A DNA stretch of 64,000 nt, from NCBI RefSeq assembly GCF_007795095.1, contig NZ_CP042218.1:1958501-2022500 (forward strand). The letters are read 5' to 3'. Every line of letters starts with the position of its first letter. The first letter of the stretch is position 1. This document shows positions 7,682-15,315 of the stretch, piece after piece. The notes beneath the pieces were generated by a model. It had not been told where the DNA came from. It worked only from the letters and a program-made list of their open reading frames with translations, and did no database searches. The position numbers and the translations under genes were made by a program. Source of the stretch: Luteimonas granuli. GTDB lineage: Bacteria > Pseudomonadota > Gammaproteobacteria > Xanthomonadales > Xanthomonadaceae.

Positions 7682-9256
7682 GTGTCCCATCCAGACCACG
7701 CCGTCGAGGCGCAGAAGACCCTGCTGGGCCATCCGCGCGGCCTGTTCGTGCTGTTCTTCGCCGAGATGTGGGAGCGCTTCTCCTACTACGGCATGCGCGC
7801 CCTGCTGATCTTCTACCTCGTCCAGCACTGGATGTTCTCGGACTCCGAGGCCTCGGTGATCTACGGCGCCTACACCGCGCTGGTCTACATCGCCCCGGTG
7901 GTCGGCGGCTACCTCGCCGACCGCTACCTCGGGCAGCGCAAGGCGGTGCTGTTCGGCGCGGTGCTGCTGACCTTCGGCCATTTCCTGATGGCCTTCGAGG
8001 GCGACGGCGGCCAGGGCGCGGCCGAGATCAACATCTTCTGGCTCGCGCTGTCCTTCATCATCGTCGGCTCGGGCTTCCTGAAGGCCAACATCTCGGTGAT
8101 GGTCGGCCAGCTGTACCCGCGCACCGACATCCGCCGCGACCCGGCGTACACGATCTTCTACATGGGCATCAACCTGGGCGCGATGCTCGGGTCGCTCATC
8201 GCCGGCTACCTGGGCCAGACCTACGGCTGGAAGTACGGCTTCGGCGCCGCCGGCATCGGCATGCTGCTGGGCCTGGTGGTGTTCGTCGCCGGCAAGCCGA
8301 TGCTGATGGGCCGCGGCGAGTCGCGCGTGCCGGAACGCCTGGCGAAGCCGGTGCTGGGCGGCATCACCTTCGAGTGGGTGCTGTACGCGCTGGCCTTCCT
8401 GTCGGTGGGCCTGGTGTGGTGGCTGATCCAGCACCAGTCGATGGTCGGCTACCTGCTCGGTGGCGCGGGACTGGTCCTGGTGCTGTACGTGCTGTTCACG
8501 GCGGTGTTCCGCCTCGGCCGCGAGGAGCGCAACCGGATCATCGCCGCGCTGTACCTGATCGTCGGCTCGATCCTGTTCTGGGCCCTCTTCGAACAGGCCG
8601 GCGCCTCGCTGAACCTGTTCACCGACCGCTCCGTCGATCGCCACATCTTCGGCTGGGAGGTCCCGGCCTCGATGTTCCAGTCGCTGAACTCGATGTACAT
8701 CATCGCGCTGGCGCCGCTGTTCGCGATGTTCTGGCTGTGGCTGGCCAGACGCGGCTGGGAGCCGTCGGCGCCCGCCAAGTTCGCGCTCGGCGTGGTGCTG
8801 GTGGGCGCGGGCTTCCTGGTGCTGGTGGCCGGCGCCGCCGCGGCGGGCGCGGGCGCGACGCCGGTGGTCTACATCTTCCTGATCTACCTGATCCACACCA
8901 TGGGCGAGCTCTGCCTGTCGCCGGTGGGCCTGTCGGCGATGAACCGGCTGGCGCCGGCGCAGATGGCCAGCCTGATCATGGGCGCGTGGTTCTTCGCCTC
9001 GGCCACGGGCAACTTCGCCGCGGGCCTGATCTCGGCCGCCACTGGCGGCGAGGGCGGAGGCGTGGAGCGGGTGATGAGCGTCTATTCCAACGTCGGCTGG
9101 CTGGCCGTGGGCGTGGGCGCGGCGATGCTGGTGATCTCGCCGCTGATCCGCCGCCTGATGCACCTGGACACGCTGCGCGACGACGACCTCGCAGGACAGA
9201 AGGAGCTGGCCGAGGCCCAGGCCGCGGGTATCGACATCACCGAAGAGCGCCGCTGA
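7682..9256 (+). CDS. POT-family proton-dependent peptide transporter (second copy)
   Basis: This is a 524-residue POT transporter with the same organisation as the preceding gene: ExxER motif (EMWERFSYYGMRALL), YTIFYMGINLGAMLGSLI, FWALFEQAGASLNLF and TMGELCLSPVGLSAMN. The start is a GTG at 7682 with GGAG upstream (CACGGAGCATCGA). Compared with the first copy, it has a slightly longer cytoplasmic C-tail (LRDDDLAGQKELAEAQ). It probably imports di- or tripeptides with protons; the two copies may differ in specificity or expression. It converges with the MarR gene, with a strong hairpin between the stops. Confidence 0.93.
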   Translation: MSHPDHAVEAQKTLLGHPRGLFVLFFAEMWERFSYYGMRALLIFYLVQHWMFSDSEASVIYGAYTALVYIAPVVGGYLADRYLGQRKAVLFGAVLLTFGHFLMAFEGDGGQGAAEINIFWLALSFIIVGSGFLKANISVMVGQLYPRTDIRRDPAYTIFYMGINLGAMLGSLIAGYLGQTYGWKYGFGAAGIGMLLGLVVFVAGKPMLMGRGESRVPERLAKPVLGGITFEWVLYALAFLSVGLVWWLIQHQSMVGYLLGGAGLVLVLYVLFTAVFRLGREERNRIIAALYLIVGSILFWALFEQAGASLNLFTDRSVDRHIFGWEVPASMFQSLNSMYIIALAPLFAMFWLWLARRGWEPSAPAKFALGVVLVGAGFLVLVAGAAAAGAGATPVVYIFLIYLIHTMGELCLSPVGLSAMNRLAPAQMASLIMGAWFFASATGNFAAGLISAATGGEGGGVERVMSVYSNVGWLAVGVGAAMLVISPLIRRLMHLDTLRDDDLAGQKELAEAQAAGIDITEERR

Positions 9257-9267
9257 CCGGCGCGGGA

Positions 9268-9291
9268 CCGCCCGGCGCCGATGCCGGGCGG
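9268..9291. terminator. Hairpin between convergent POT and marR genes
   Basis: A perfect nine-base stem, CCGCCCGGC at 9268-9276 pairing with GCCGGGCGG at 9283-9291, has the loop GCCGAT. It lies in the 36-base gap between two convergent stops and could end transcription from both sides. No T tract is visible on either strand, so it may be a Rho-dependent or processing hairpin rather than a classic terminator. Confidence 0.5.
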
Positions 9292-9292
9292 C

Positions 9293-9769
9293 CTACAGGC
9301 CGTAGCGTTCGCCCAGCCGTTGCAGCATGCGCATGAACTGCGCGCGCTCGTCCTCGTCCAGCGGTGCCAGCAGCTCGCGCTCGTAGGCCAGGGCCAGCGG
9401 CGCGACCTGGGCGTGGACCGCGCGCCCGGCGTCGCTGAGTTCCAGCACCGAGCGGCGGCGGTCGTCACCGTGCACTTCCCGATGCAGCAGGCCGCGCTCG
9501 AGCAGACGCGCCACCGCGCGGCTGACCGCGACCTTGTCCATGGCGCTGCGCTCGGCCACGCCGACCGCCGAGAGCCCCGGAAAGCGCCCGAGCACGGCGA
9601 TGACCCGCCATTCGGTGACCGCCAGGCCGAAGCGTTCGCCGTAGGCCTGCGCGATCTCCTGGCTGACCACGTTGGACAGCACGCTGAGCTGGTAGGGGAC
9701 GAAGCGCTCCAGGTCGAGGCCGGCGGCGGCGTCCCCGTCGTGGACGGGAGTCACGGGAGAAGGGCTCAT
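9293..9769 (-). CDS. MarR-family transcriptional regulator, probable repressor of hppD
   Basis: This is a 158-residue winged-helix regulator. Helix-turn-helix residues run through LSAVGVAERSAMDKVAVSRAVARLLERGLLHR, and the wing is HGDDRRRSVLELSDAGRAV, as in MarR proteins. An ATG at 9797-9799 would add ten residues, but it lies inside the palindromic operator described below, so the ATG at 9767-9769 (MSPSPVTP) is preferred. The gene is divergent from hppD. In other bacteria MarR- or IclR-type repressors control homogentisate-pathway genes, with pathway intermediates as inducers; that role here is inferred from the position of the operator in the hppD promoter. Confidence 0.85.
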   Translation of the reverse strand: MSPSPVTPVHDGDAAAGLDLERFVPYQLSVLSNVVSQEIAQAYGERFGLAVTEWRVIAVLGRFPGLSAVGVAERSAMDKVAVSRAVARLLERGLLHREVHGDDRRRSVLELSDAGRAVHAQVAPLALAYERELLAPLDEDERAQFMRMLQRLGERYGL

Positions 9770-9783
9770 TGCTGCGCTGCGCC

Positions 9784-9812
9784 TTGCAACTGGTTTCATC
9801 TGAAACTATAAC
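9784..9812 (+). promoter_or_regulatory. Sigma-70 promoter of hppD
   Basis: TTGCAA at 9784-9789 and TATAAC at 9807-9812 are separated by exactly 17 bases, a near-consensus sigma-70 promoter reading toward hppD. Transcription would start near 9819, leaving a leader of roughly 27 bases with GGAG before the hppD ATG. The spacer contains the palindrome at 9793-9806. Confidence 0.7.
9793..9806. promoter_or_regulatory. Palindromic operator GTTTCA-TC-TGAAAC
   Basis: This is a perfect inverted repeat with six-base arms and a two-base centre, lying wholly between the -35 and -10 boxes of the hppD promoter and 24 bases upstream of the chosen MarR start. Size and symmetry fit a MarR dimer site. A protein bound here would block hppD and probably also its own gene. 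Binding by the adjacent MarR protein is inferred. Confidence 0.65.
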
Positions 9813-9845
9813 AACAGGCCTCTCCCGTCCACTGCAGGAGCCGCC

Positions 9846-10949
9846 ATGAGCGCACGGACCCAGGCCAGCACCCAGCCCAACCTCGGCATGGAGGTCACCA
9901 CGTTCGAGAATCCGATGGGCATCAACGGCTTCGAGTTCGTCGAATTCGCCGCGCCCGTGGGCCAGGGTGCGCGCATGCGCGAATACCTGGAGAAGCTCGG
10001 CTTCTCGGCGGTCGCGAAGCACCGCCAGCGTGCGATCACCCTGTTCCGCCAGGGCACGATCAATTTCCTGCTCAACGAGGAGCCGGATTCCTTCGCCTCC
10101 GACTTCGCGGCCAGCCACGGCCCCTCGGCCTGCGGCTTCGCGATCCGCTTCCGGAAGGACCCCTCCGAGGTTCTCGAGCACGTGCTCGCCAGCGGCGGCG
10201 AGAAGATGGAGCACCTGGCCGACACCCGCGCCGTCGACTTCCCGGTGATCAAGGGCATCGGCGACTGCATGCTGTACCTGGTCGACGATTCGGCCGACAA
10301 CGTCTACGCGGACTACGAGCCACTGCCGGGCGTGGACCAGAACCCGAAAGGCTTCGGCCTGACCTTCATCGACCACCTCACGCACAACCTGTTCCTCGGG
10401 AACATGCAGAAGTGGTCGGACTACTACGAGAAGCTGTTCAACTTCCGCGAGATCCGCTACTTCGACATCAAGGGCGCGAAGACCGGCCTGCTGTCGAAGG
10501 CGATGACCGCGCCGGACGGCGTCGTGCGCATCCCGCTCAACGAGTCCTCGGACGAGAAGAGCCAGATCAACGAATACCTGCGCGACTACAAGGGCGAGGG
10601 CATCCAGCACATCGCGCTGTTCACCGACGACATCTACGAGTCGGTGGAGAAGATGCGCGAAGCGGGCATCGATTTCCTCGATACGCCCGACACCTACTTC
10701 GACGTCATCGACCAGCGCGTGCCCGACCACGGCGAGGACGTCGAGCGGCTGCGCCGCAACGCGATCCTCATCGACGCCGATCCCGAGACCAAGCAGCGCA
10801 AGCTGCTGCAGATCTTCGGCAAGAACGCCTTCGGCCCGATCTTCTTCGAGATCATCCAGCGCAAGGGCAACGAAGGCTTCGGCGAGGGCAACTTCCAGGC
10901 GCTGTTCGAGTCGATCGAGCGCGACCAGATGAAGCGCGGCGTGCTCTAG
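9846..10949 (+). CDS. hppD: 4-hydroxyphenylpyruvate dioxygenase
   Basis: This non-heme Fe(II) enzyme converts 4-hydroxyphenylpyruvate to homogentisate in tyrosine and phenylalanine breakdown. The 367-residue protein has the two-domain VOC fold of the family. The three iron ligands are visible as His177 (TFIDHLTHNL), His255 (GIQHIALFTDD) and Glu335 (PIFFEIIQRKG). The C-terminal gating helix region GNEGFGEGNFQALFESIE is intact. The start is the ATG at 9846 after GCAGGAGCCGCC. It is transcribed away from a MarR regulator, from a promoter with a palindromic operator, and is followed by hmgA, the next pathway enzyme. Homogentisate can also feed pyomelanin. Confidence 0.97.
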   Translation: MSARTQASTQPNLGMEVTTFENPMGINGFEFVEFAAPVGQGARMREYLEKLGFSAVAKHRQRAITLFRQGTINFLLNEEPDSFASDFAASHGPSACGFAIRFRKDPSEVLEHVLASGGEKMEHLADTRAVDFPVIKGIGDCMLYLVDDSADNVYADYEPLPGVDQNPKGFGLTFIDHLTHNLFLGNMQKWSDYYEKLFNFREIRYFDIKGAKTGLLSKAMTAPDGVVRIPLNESSDEKSQINEYLRDYKGEGIQHIALFTDDIYESVEKMREAGIDFLDTPDTYFDVIDQRVPDHGEDVERLRRNAILIDADPETKQRKLLQIFGKNAFGPIFFEIIQRKGNEGFGEGNFQALFESIERDQMKRGVL

Positions 10950-10968
10950 GGCGAACGAGTACTTCTCT

Positions 10969-11008
10969 ATCCGTGTGAATCCGCGCCCATCCGCGTAGAT
11001 CCGTGGCA
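10969..11008. repeat. Four ATCCG units spaced exactly 10 bases apart
   Basis: ATCCG recurs at 10969, 10979, 10989 and 10999, giving four 10-base units (ATCCGTGTGA, ATCCGCGCCC, ATCCGCGTAG, ATCCGTGGCA) between hppD and hmgA. The period equals about one helical turn. The block sits 19 bases after the hppD stop and 26 bases before the hmgA start. It could be a phased protein-binding array or a copy of a dispersed short repeat; the single window cannot decide. Confidence 0.65.
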
Positions 11009-11034
11009 ACAGTTTTCAGGGTCGGGAGAGAGCC

Positions 11035-12349
11035 ATGAATACCGGGTACATGTCGGGGTTCGGGAACGAGTTCGCCACCGAGGCGGTCGCCGGCACGCTG
11101 CCCGTGGGGCGCAATTCGCCGCAGAAGGTGGCGCACGGTCTGTACGCGGAGCAACTCACGGGCACGGCGTTCACCGCGCCGCGACACGCCAACCGCCGCA
11201 GCTGGCTGTACAGGATCCGGCCGGCGGCGATGCATGGCGCGTTCGAACCGTATGCCCCGGGGAGTGCGGAAGCGCCCACCTTCCATGAGGATTTCGGCGA
11301 CGGTCCGGTGACGCCGGACCAGCTGCGCTGGGATCCGCTGCCGATGCCGTCCGGCGACGCGCAGGTCGACTTCGTCGACGGTCTGTTCACCATGGCGGGC
11401 AACGGCGGGTCAGCGGCCGGTACCGGCGTCGGAATCCACATGTACGCGGCCAATGCGTCGATGCGGGGCCGCTTCTTCTACAGCGCCGACGGCGAGCTGC
11501 TCATCGTCCCGCAGCAGGGCCGGCTGCGGCTGGCGACCGAGCTGGGCGTACTCGACCTCGAGCCGCAGGAGATCGCGGTGGTCCCGCGCGGCGTGCGCTT
11601 CCGCGTCGAGCTTCCCGATGGCGTCGCGCGCGGCTACGTCTGCGAGAACTACGGCGCCCTGCTGAAGCTGCCCGACCTGGGGCCGATCGGCTCCAACGGC
11701 CTGGCCAACCCGCGCGACTTCCTCACCCCCGTCGCCGCCTGGGAGGACGCGGAGGGCGACTTCTGAACTCATCGCCAAGTTCCAGGGCCACCTGTGGCGC
11801 GCCGGCATCGGCCATTCGCCGCTGGACGTGGTCGCCTGGCACGGCAACTACGCGCCGTACAAGTACGACCTGCGCCGCTTCAACGCCATCGGCTCGATCA
11901 GCTACGACCATCCCGACCCGTCGATCTTCCTGGTGCTGCATTCGCCCAGCGACACGCCCGGCACCAGCAACATGGACTTCGCGATCTTCCCGCCGCGCTG
12001 GCTGGTGGCGCAGGACACGTTCCGCCCGCCGTGGTTCCACCGCAACGTGGCCAGCGAGTTCATGGGCCTGGTGCACGGCGCCTACGACGCCAAGGCCGAG
12101 GGCTTCGCGCCCGGCGGCTGCAGCCTGCACAACTGCATGACCGGGCACGGCCCCGACGCGGCCACGTTCGAGAAGGCGTCCGCCGCCGACCTGTCGAAGC
12201 CCGACGTGATCGTCGACACCATGGCCTTCATGTTCGAGACCCGCGCGGTGATCCGGCCGACCCGCCAGGCCATCGATGCGGCGCACCGGCAGCGCGGCTA
12301 CCAGGCCTGCTGGGCGGGGTTGCGCCGGCACTTCCGGGCCGGCGGCTGA
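11035..12349 (+). pseudogene. hmgA: Homogentisate 1,2-dioxygenase, frame-disrupted
   Basis: This Fe(II) enzyme opens homogentisate to maleylacetoacetate. The N-terminal part (11035-11766) reads [17 protein letters not shown], then [14 protein letters not shown] and [29 protein letters not shown]. It stops prematurely at TGA right after EDAEGDF. One extra T (11763-11764) explains this: without it the frame reads [14 protein letters not shown] and continues into [19 protein letters not shown], with the iron-site region ([33 protein letters not shown]), to 12349. The corrected product is 437 residues, normal for the family. Either the gene is inactive, which would favour homogentisate build-up and brown pigment, or the base is an error. 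The start follows GGGAGAGAGCC. Confidence 0.9.
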
Positions 12350-12422
12350 GTCCGCGCCCGCCTCCACACCGCCTCTGCACGGACCTGTCGTAGCCTTCCG
12401 GAAGACACACCGGAGTCCGTCC

Positions 12423-13055
12423 ATGCGCGCTGCCGATTCCATCGCATCGCTGGCCCTCGTCCTGCTCCTGGCGAGCGTCCCGGCCTGCGATGCCGAACGC
12501 ACGGCCGAGGCCGGCGCGACGGCGGCGGCCGACGCCATCGAGGCGATCGAGCCGGCGACCGAACCGGCCGCAGCGGCCGCGGCCATCCCCGCCTCGGGCC
12601 TCGCGCGGATGGACGGCTACGGCAACCTCCGCTTCGGCATGTCGGCCGCCCAGGCCCGCGCGGCCTGGAACGGCAATCCTCTGCAGCCGCCGGCCGGCGG
12701 GGACGACGTCATGGCCTGCCATCACCTGTCGCCGGAGGGACAGGCGACGCCGGCGGAGCTCGCCTTCATGTTCGAGGACGATGCCTTCGTGCGCTACAGC
12801 GTGGAGTCCGCGGAGCTCACCGCCCCCGGCGGCGGCCGCGTGGGGATGGACGAAGCCACGCTGCAGGGTCTGTATGGCGACCGCCTGGTGCCTTGGCCTC
12901 ACAAGTACGTGGAAGGCGGCAAGGTCCTGTCGAGCCCCGAGGACGACGGAGCCGTGCCCTCGCGACTGATCTTCGAACTCGACGCCGACGGGCTGGTCAC
13001 GGAGTGGCGTGTCGGGCTGGCCCCGCAGGTCGCCTACGTCGAGGGCTGCGGCTGA
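12423..13055 (+). CDS. Putative secreted lipoprotein of unknown function
   Basis: This 210-residue protein has a hydrophobic signal (IASLALVLLLASVPAC) that ends in a cysteine resembling a lipobox, then an Ala/Glu-rich low-complexity spacer (about 25-57) and a globular domain. The domain contains GNLRFGMSAAQARAAW, CHHLSPEGQATPAELAFMF and DGLVTEWRVGLAPQVAYVEGC. The FGMS...ARAAW block is common in small periplasmic proteins of this family of bacteria, but no biochemical role is known to me. It follows hmgA by 73 bases on the same strand, though nothing ties it to tyrosine catabolism. Confidence 0.75.
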   Translation: MRAADSIASLALVLLLASVPACDAERTAEAGATAAADAIEAIEPATEPAAAAAAIPASGLARMDGYGNLRFGMSAAQARAAWNGNPLQPPAGGDDVMACHHLSPEGQATPAELAFMFEDDAFVRYSVESAELTAPGGGRVGMDEATLQGLYGDRLVPWPHKYVEGGKVLSSPEDDGAVPSRLIFELDADGLVTEWRVGLAPQVAYVEGCG

Positions 13056-13130
13056 GGTCGCGGCAGGCTGTGATCGCTCCGCGCCGCCGGCAGCGGCGCG
13101 GCCCGTGGGACGCGTGCGATGGAGGTGCGG

Positions 13131-14084
13131 ATGCTCGAGTCGATCGGATGGGCCCTGCTCGGTCTGGTGCTGCTCGCGCTGGGAGGCGATTCACTGGTCA
13201 AGGGCGCGGCGGGACTGGGCGAGCGCCTGCGCATACCGCGGTTCACCGTCGGCCTGGGCCTGGTCGCGGTGGCGACCTCGCTGCCGGAGCTCGCGGTCAA
13301 TGCCCGCGCCGTGCTTGCCGGCGACCGCGCGCTCGCGCTCGGCAACGCGGTCGGCAGCAACATCGCCAACATCGGGCTGACCCTGGGCGCCGCCGCGGTG
13401 GCGGCACCGCTGGTGTTGCGCTGGCGCGCGCTGTCGCCGCTGCTGGCGGCGCTGCTGCTGGCCACGGTGGCCGTCGTCGTGTTCAGCCTGGACGGAGGGC
13501 TGTCACGCCTGGAAGGCATCCTCCTGCTGCTGGCGTTCGTCGCGGTGGCGGTCTTCACCGCGCTGCGCGCCGACGACGAATCACCCGCGGTGCGGGCGGA
13601 AGTCGATGCCTTCGCAAGCGCCCGTGGCGGAGCCGGCCTGCACCTGCTGCGGCTGCTGCTCGCCGCGGTGCTGATGTGGCTGGGCGCGGGCCAGGTGGTG
13701 GCCCATCTGCCCGTGATCGGCCACGCGCTGGGCATGGATTCGCTGGTCGCGGGCCTGCTGCTGGTGGCGATCGGCACGGCGCTGCCCGAAATGGCGGCGG
13801 CGGTCGCCGCCGCGCGGCGCGGGCAGGGCGACATCGTCGCCGGCCATGTGATCGGTTCCAGCCTGTTCAACCTGCTGGTGGTGCTGGGCGGCATGGCCGC
13901 GATCGGCGGCGCGGTGCCGGTGCCCGCCTCGTTCGTCCGCCTGGAGCTGCCGATCGCCTTCCTGTTCGCCCTGCTGCTGGTGCCGCTGCTGCGCGGCACG
14001 ACCACCGTCAGCCGGGGCGAGGGCGGGTTGCTGCTGGGCGCGCTGCTGGCCTGGGTGGTACTCGAGTCCGCGCTGCTCGGCTGA
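13131..14084 (+). CDS. CaCA-family calcium/sodium antiporter (YrbG-like)
   Basis: This 317-residue inner-membrane cation/Ca2+ exchanger shows the two inverted alpha-repeats that form the ion site: GLGLVAVATSLPELAVN with GNAVGSNIANIGL in the first half, and LLVAIGTALPEMAAAV with GHVIGSSLFNLLVVLGG in the second. About ten membrane segments are expected. An ATG exists at 13119, but GGAGGT at 13121-13126 lies just upstream of the ATG at 13131, so MLESIGWALLG was taken as the start. It lies tail-to-tail with the Mrp antiporter operon; both concern sodium and proton balance, but no shared regulation is visible. Confidence 0.9.
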   Translation: MLESIGWALLGLVLLALGGDSLVKGAAGLGERLRIPRFTVGLGLVAVATSLPELAVNARAVLAGDRALALGNAVGSNIANIGLTLGAAAVAAPLVLRWRALSPLLAALLLATVAVVVFSLDGGLSRLEGILLLLAFVAVAVFTALRADDESPAVRAEVDAFASARGGAGLHLLRLLLAAVLMWLGAGQVVAHLPVIGHALGMDSLVAGLLLVAIGTALPEMAAAVAAARRGQGDIVAGHVIGSSLFNLLVVLGGMAAIGGAVPVPASFVRLELPIAFLFALLLVPLLRGTTTVSRGEGGLLLGALLAWVVLESALLG

Positions 14085-14135
14085 GCCGCGTCCGCGTCCG
14101 CGCCTGCGCCGCGCCGCGCCCTGCTCGCGGCGCGC

Positions 14136-14513
14136 TCAGTAGCCTTCGTCGTCGCCGCCGTCGGGGCGCGGCGGAACGTGGGTGTCCTCGTCGGACTTGC
14201 CCGGCAGCTGCGGCCATTCGTCCATGCGCAGCGACAGCGCCGCCTTCGACATCAGGTGCGCGCTGATCGGCGCGGTGATCAGCAGGAAGGCGACGATCAG
14301 CAGCTCGCGCGGCTGCGGGTCGCTGCCGACGAACAGGTGGTAGCCGACCGATGCGGTCAGCACGCAGCCCACGCCCAGGGTGCTGGCCTTGGTCGGTGCG
14401 TGCAGGCGCTTGAAGAATTCCGACAGCTTCACCAGGCCGATGCCGCCCATGAGGACGAAGAAGCTGCCGACCAGCAGCAGCGCGACCAGCAGCAGTTCCC
14501 AGACGACGCTCAT
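14136..14513 (-). CDS. mrpG: Mrp Na+/H+ antiporter subunit G
   Basis: This 125-residue small membrane subunit is the last in the Mrp operon. Three hydrophobic helices and the family block GGIGLVKLSEFFKRLHAPTKASTLGVG identify MrpG/MnhG/PhaG. The C-terminal tail is charged and cytoplasmic (DEWPQLPGKSDEDTH). Its ATG overlaps the mrpF stop as ATGA, so translation is coupled. A GC-rich stem at 14111-14133 follows the stop but lacks a T run, so it is only a weak terminator candidate. Confidence 0.92.
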   Translation of the reverse strand: MSVVWELLLVALLLVGSFFVLMGGIGLVKLSEFFKRLHAPTKASTLGVGCVLTASVGYHLFVGSDPQPRELLIVAFLLITAPISAHLMSKAALSLRMDEWPQLPGKSDEDTHVPPRPDGGDDEGY

Positions 14514-14824
14514 TCGACGATGTCCCTCCGGATCACGTATTTGCTGAGCACCACGGTGCTGACGAAGCCGAGCATGGCGATGATCAGCGCCGCCTCGAAG
14601 TAGATCGCGCTCTGCAGGTGCATGCCCAGCAGCATCAGTTCGGCGATGGCGGTGACGTTGAGCGTGTCCAGCGCCAGGATGCGGTCGGGCACGGTAGGGC
14701 CGCGCAGCAGCCGCCACAGCGCCAGCAGCATGGCGATGCCGACCACGTACATGGCGATGCCGATGGTGGTCTCGATCAGGCCGAAGCCGAAGATCTGGAT
14801 GCCGGCGAGCTCGGGCGTGTTCAC
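14510..14824 (-). CDS. mrpF: Mrp Na+/H+ antiporter subunit F
   Basis: This 104-residue subunit starts at GTG (14822-14824), overlapping the mrpE stop as GTGA. The sequence carries the MrpF signature LLRGPTVPDRILALDTLNVTAIA, with a conserved Asp in the second helix, and LLGMHLQSAIYFEAALIIAMLGFVSTVVLSKY. MrpF is needed for assembly of the whole hetero-oligomeric antiporter and resembles small subunits of related hydrogenases and complex I-like machines. Confidence 0.93.
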   Translation of the reverse strand: MNTPELAGIQIFGFGLIETTIGIAMYVVGIAMLLALWRLLRGPTVPDRILALDTLNVTAIAELMLLGMHLQSAIYFEAALIIAMLGFVSTVVLSKYVIRRDIVE

Positions 14825-15315
14825 GGGAAGATCTCCATCAGCGGGCACTCGTAGCGGCGCTTGATGTCGGCGACGAGGGCGGCCTCGTCCGCGAGGTCGA
14901 GCACGTGCACGAGCAGGTAGCGGCGGTCGTCGGACAGCGCCGCGGTGACCGTGCCCGGGGTGAGCGTGATGCAGCACGCCAGCGCGGTGATGCCGTGGAT
15001 GTTGCCGATCTCCAGCGGATACCAGATGAAGCTGGAGTGGATCCGCTCCTCGCGCGAGAGCACCTGCCTGGCCACGCGGACATTGGACATCAGGATGTCC
15101 CATAGCAGGACCACCAGCAGTTTCGGCAGCGGGCGCAGCGAGCCGAAGCGGGCGAACTCGCGGTCGATTCGGGTCGCGTACAGGGGGATGACGAGCCCCA
15201 GCAGCGCCGCCATGGCCAGCTGCGCGGCGTTGAGCTCGGACACCATCAGCAGCCAGAACACGATGATCGCCAGCGTGAGCGGCAGCGAGGGCAGGAAGCG
15301 ACGGCGCCATCTCAT
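14821..15315 (-). CDS. mrpE: Mrp Na+/H+ antiporter subunit E
   Basis: This 164-residue subunit E has two N-terminal membrane helices (LTLAIIVFWLLMVSELN) followed by the cytoplasmic domain seen in MrpE/MnhE: PKLLVVLLWDILMSNVRVARQVL, IWYPLEIGNIHGITALACCITLTPGTV and DDRRYLLVHVLD. ATGA overlap with mrpD upstream and GTGA overlap with mrpF downstream show tight translational coupling. Confidence 0.93.
   Translation of the reverse strand: MRWRRRFLPSLPLTLAIIVFWLLMVSELNAAQLAMAALLGLVIPLYATRIDREFARFGSLRPLPKLLVVLLWDILMSNVRVARQVLSREERIHSSFIWYPLEIGNIHGITALACCITLTPGTVTAALSDDRRYLLVHVLDLADEAALVADIKRRYECPLMEIFP

Noticed and set aside
14111..14133. Terminator after mrpG
   Set aside because: The eight-base GC stem has no T run; not distinguishable from chance in such GC-rich DNA.
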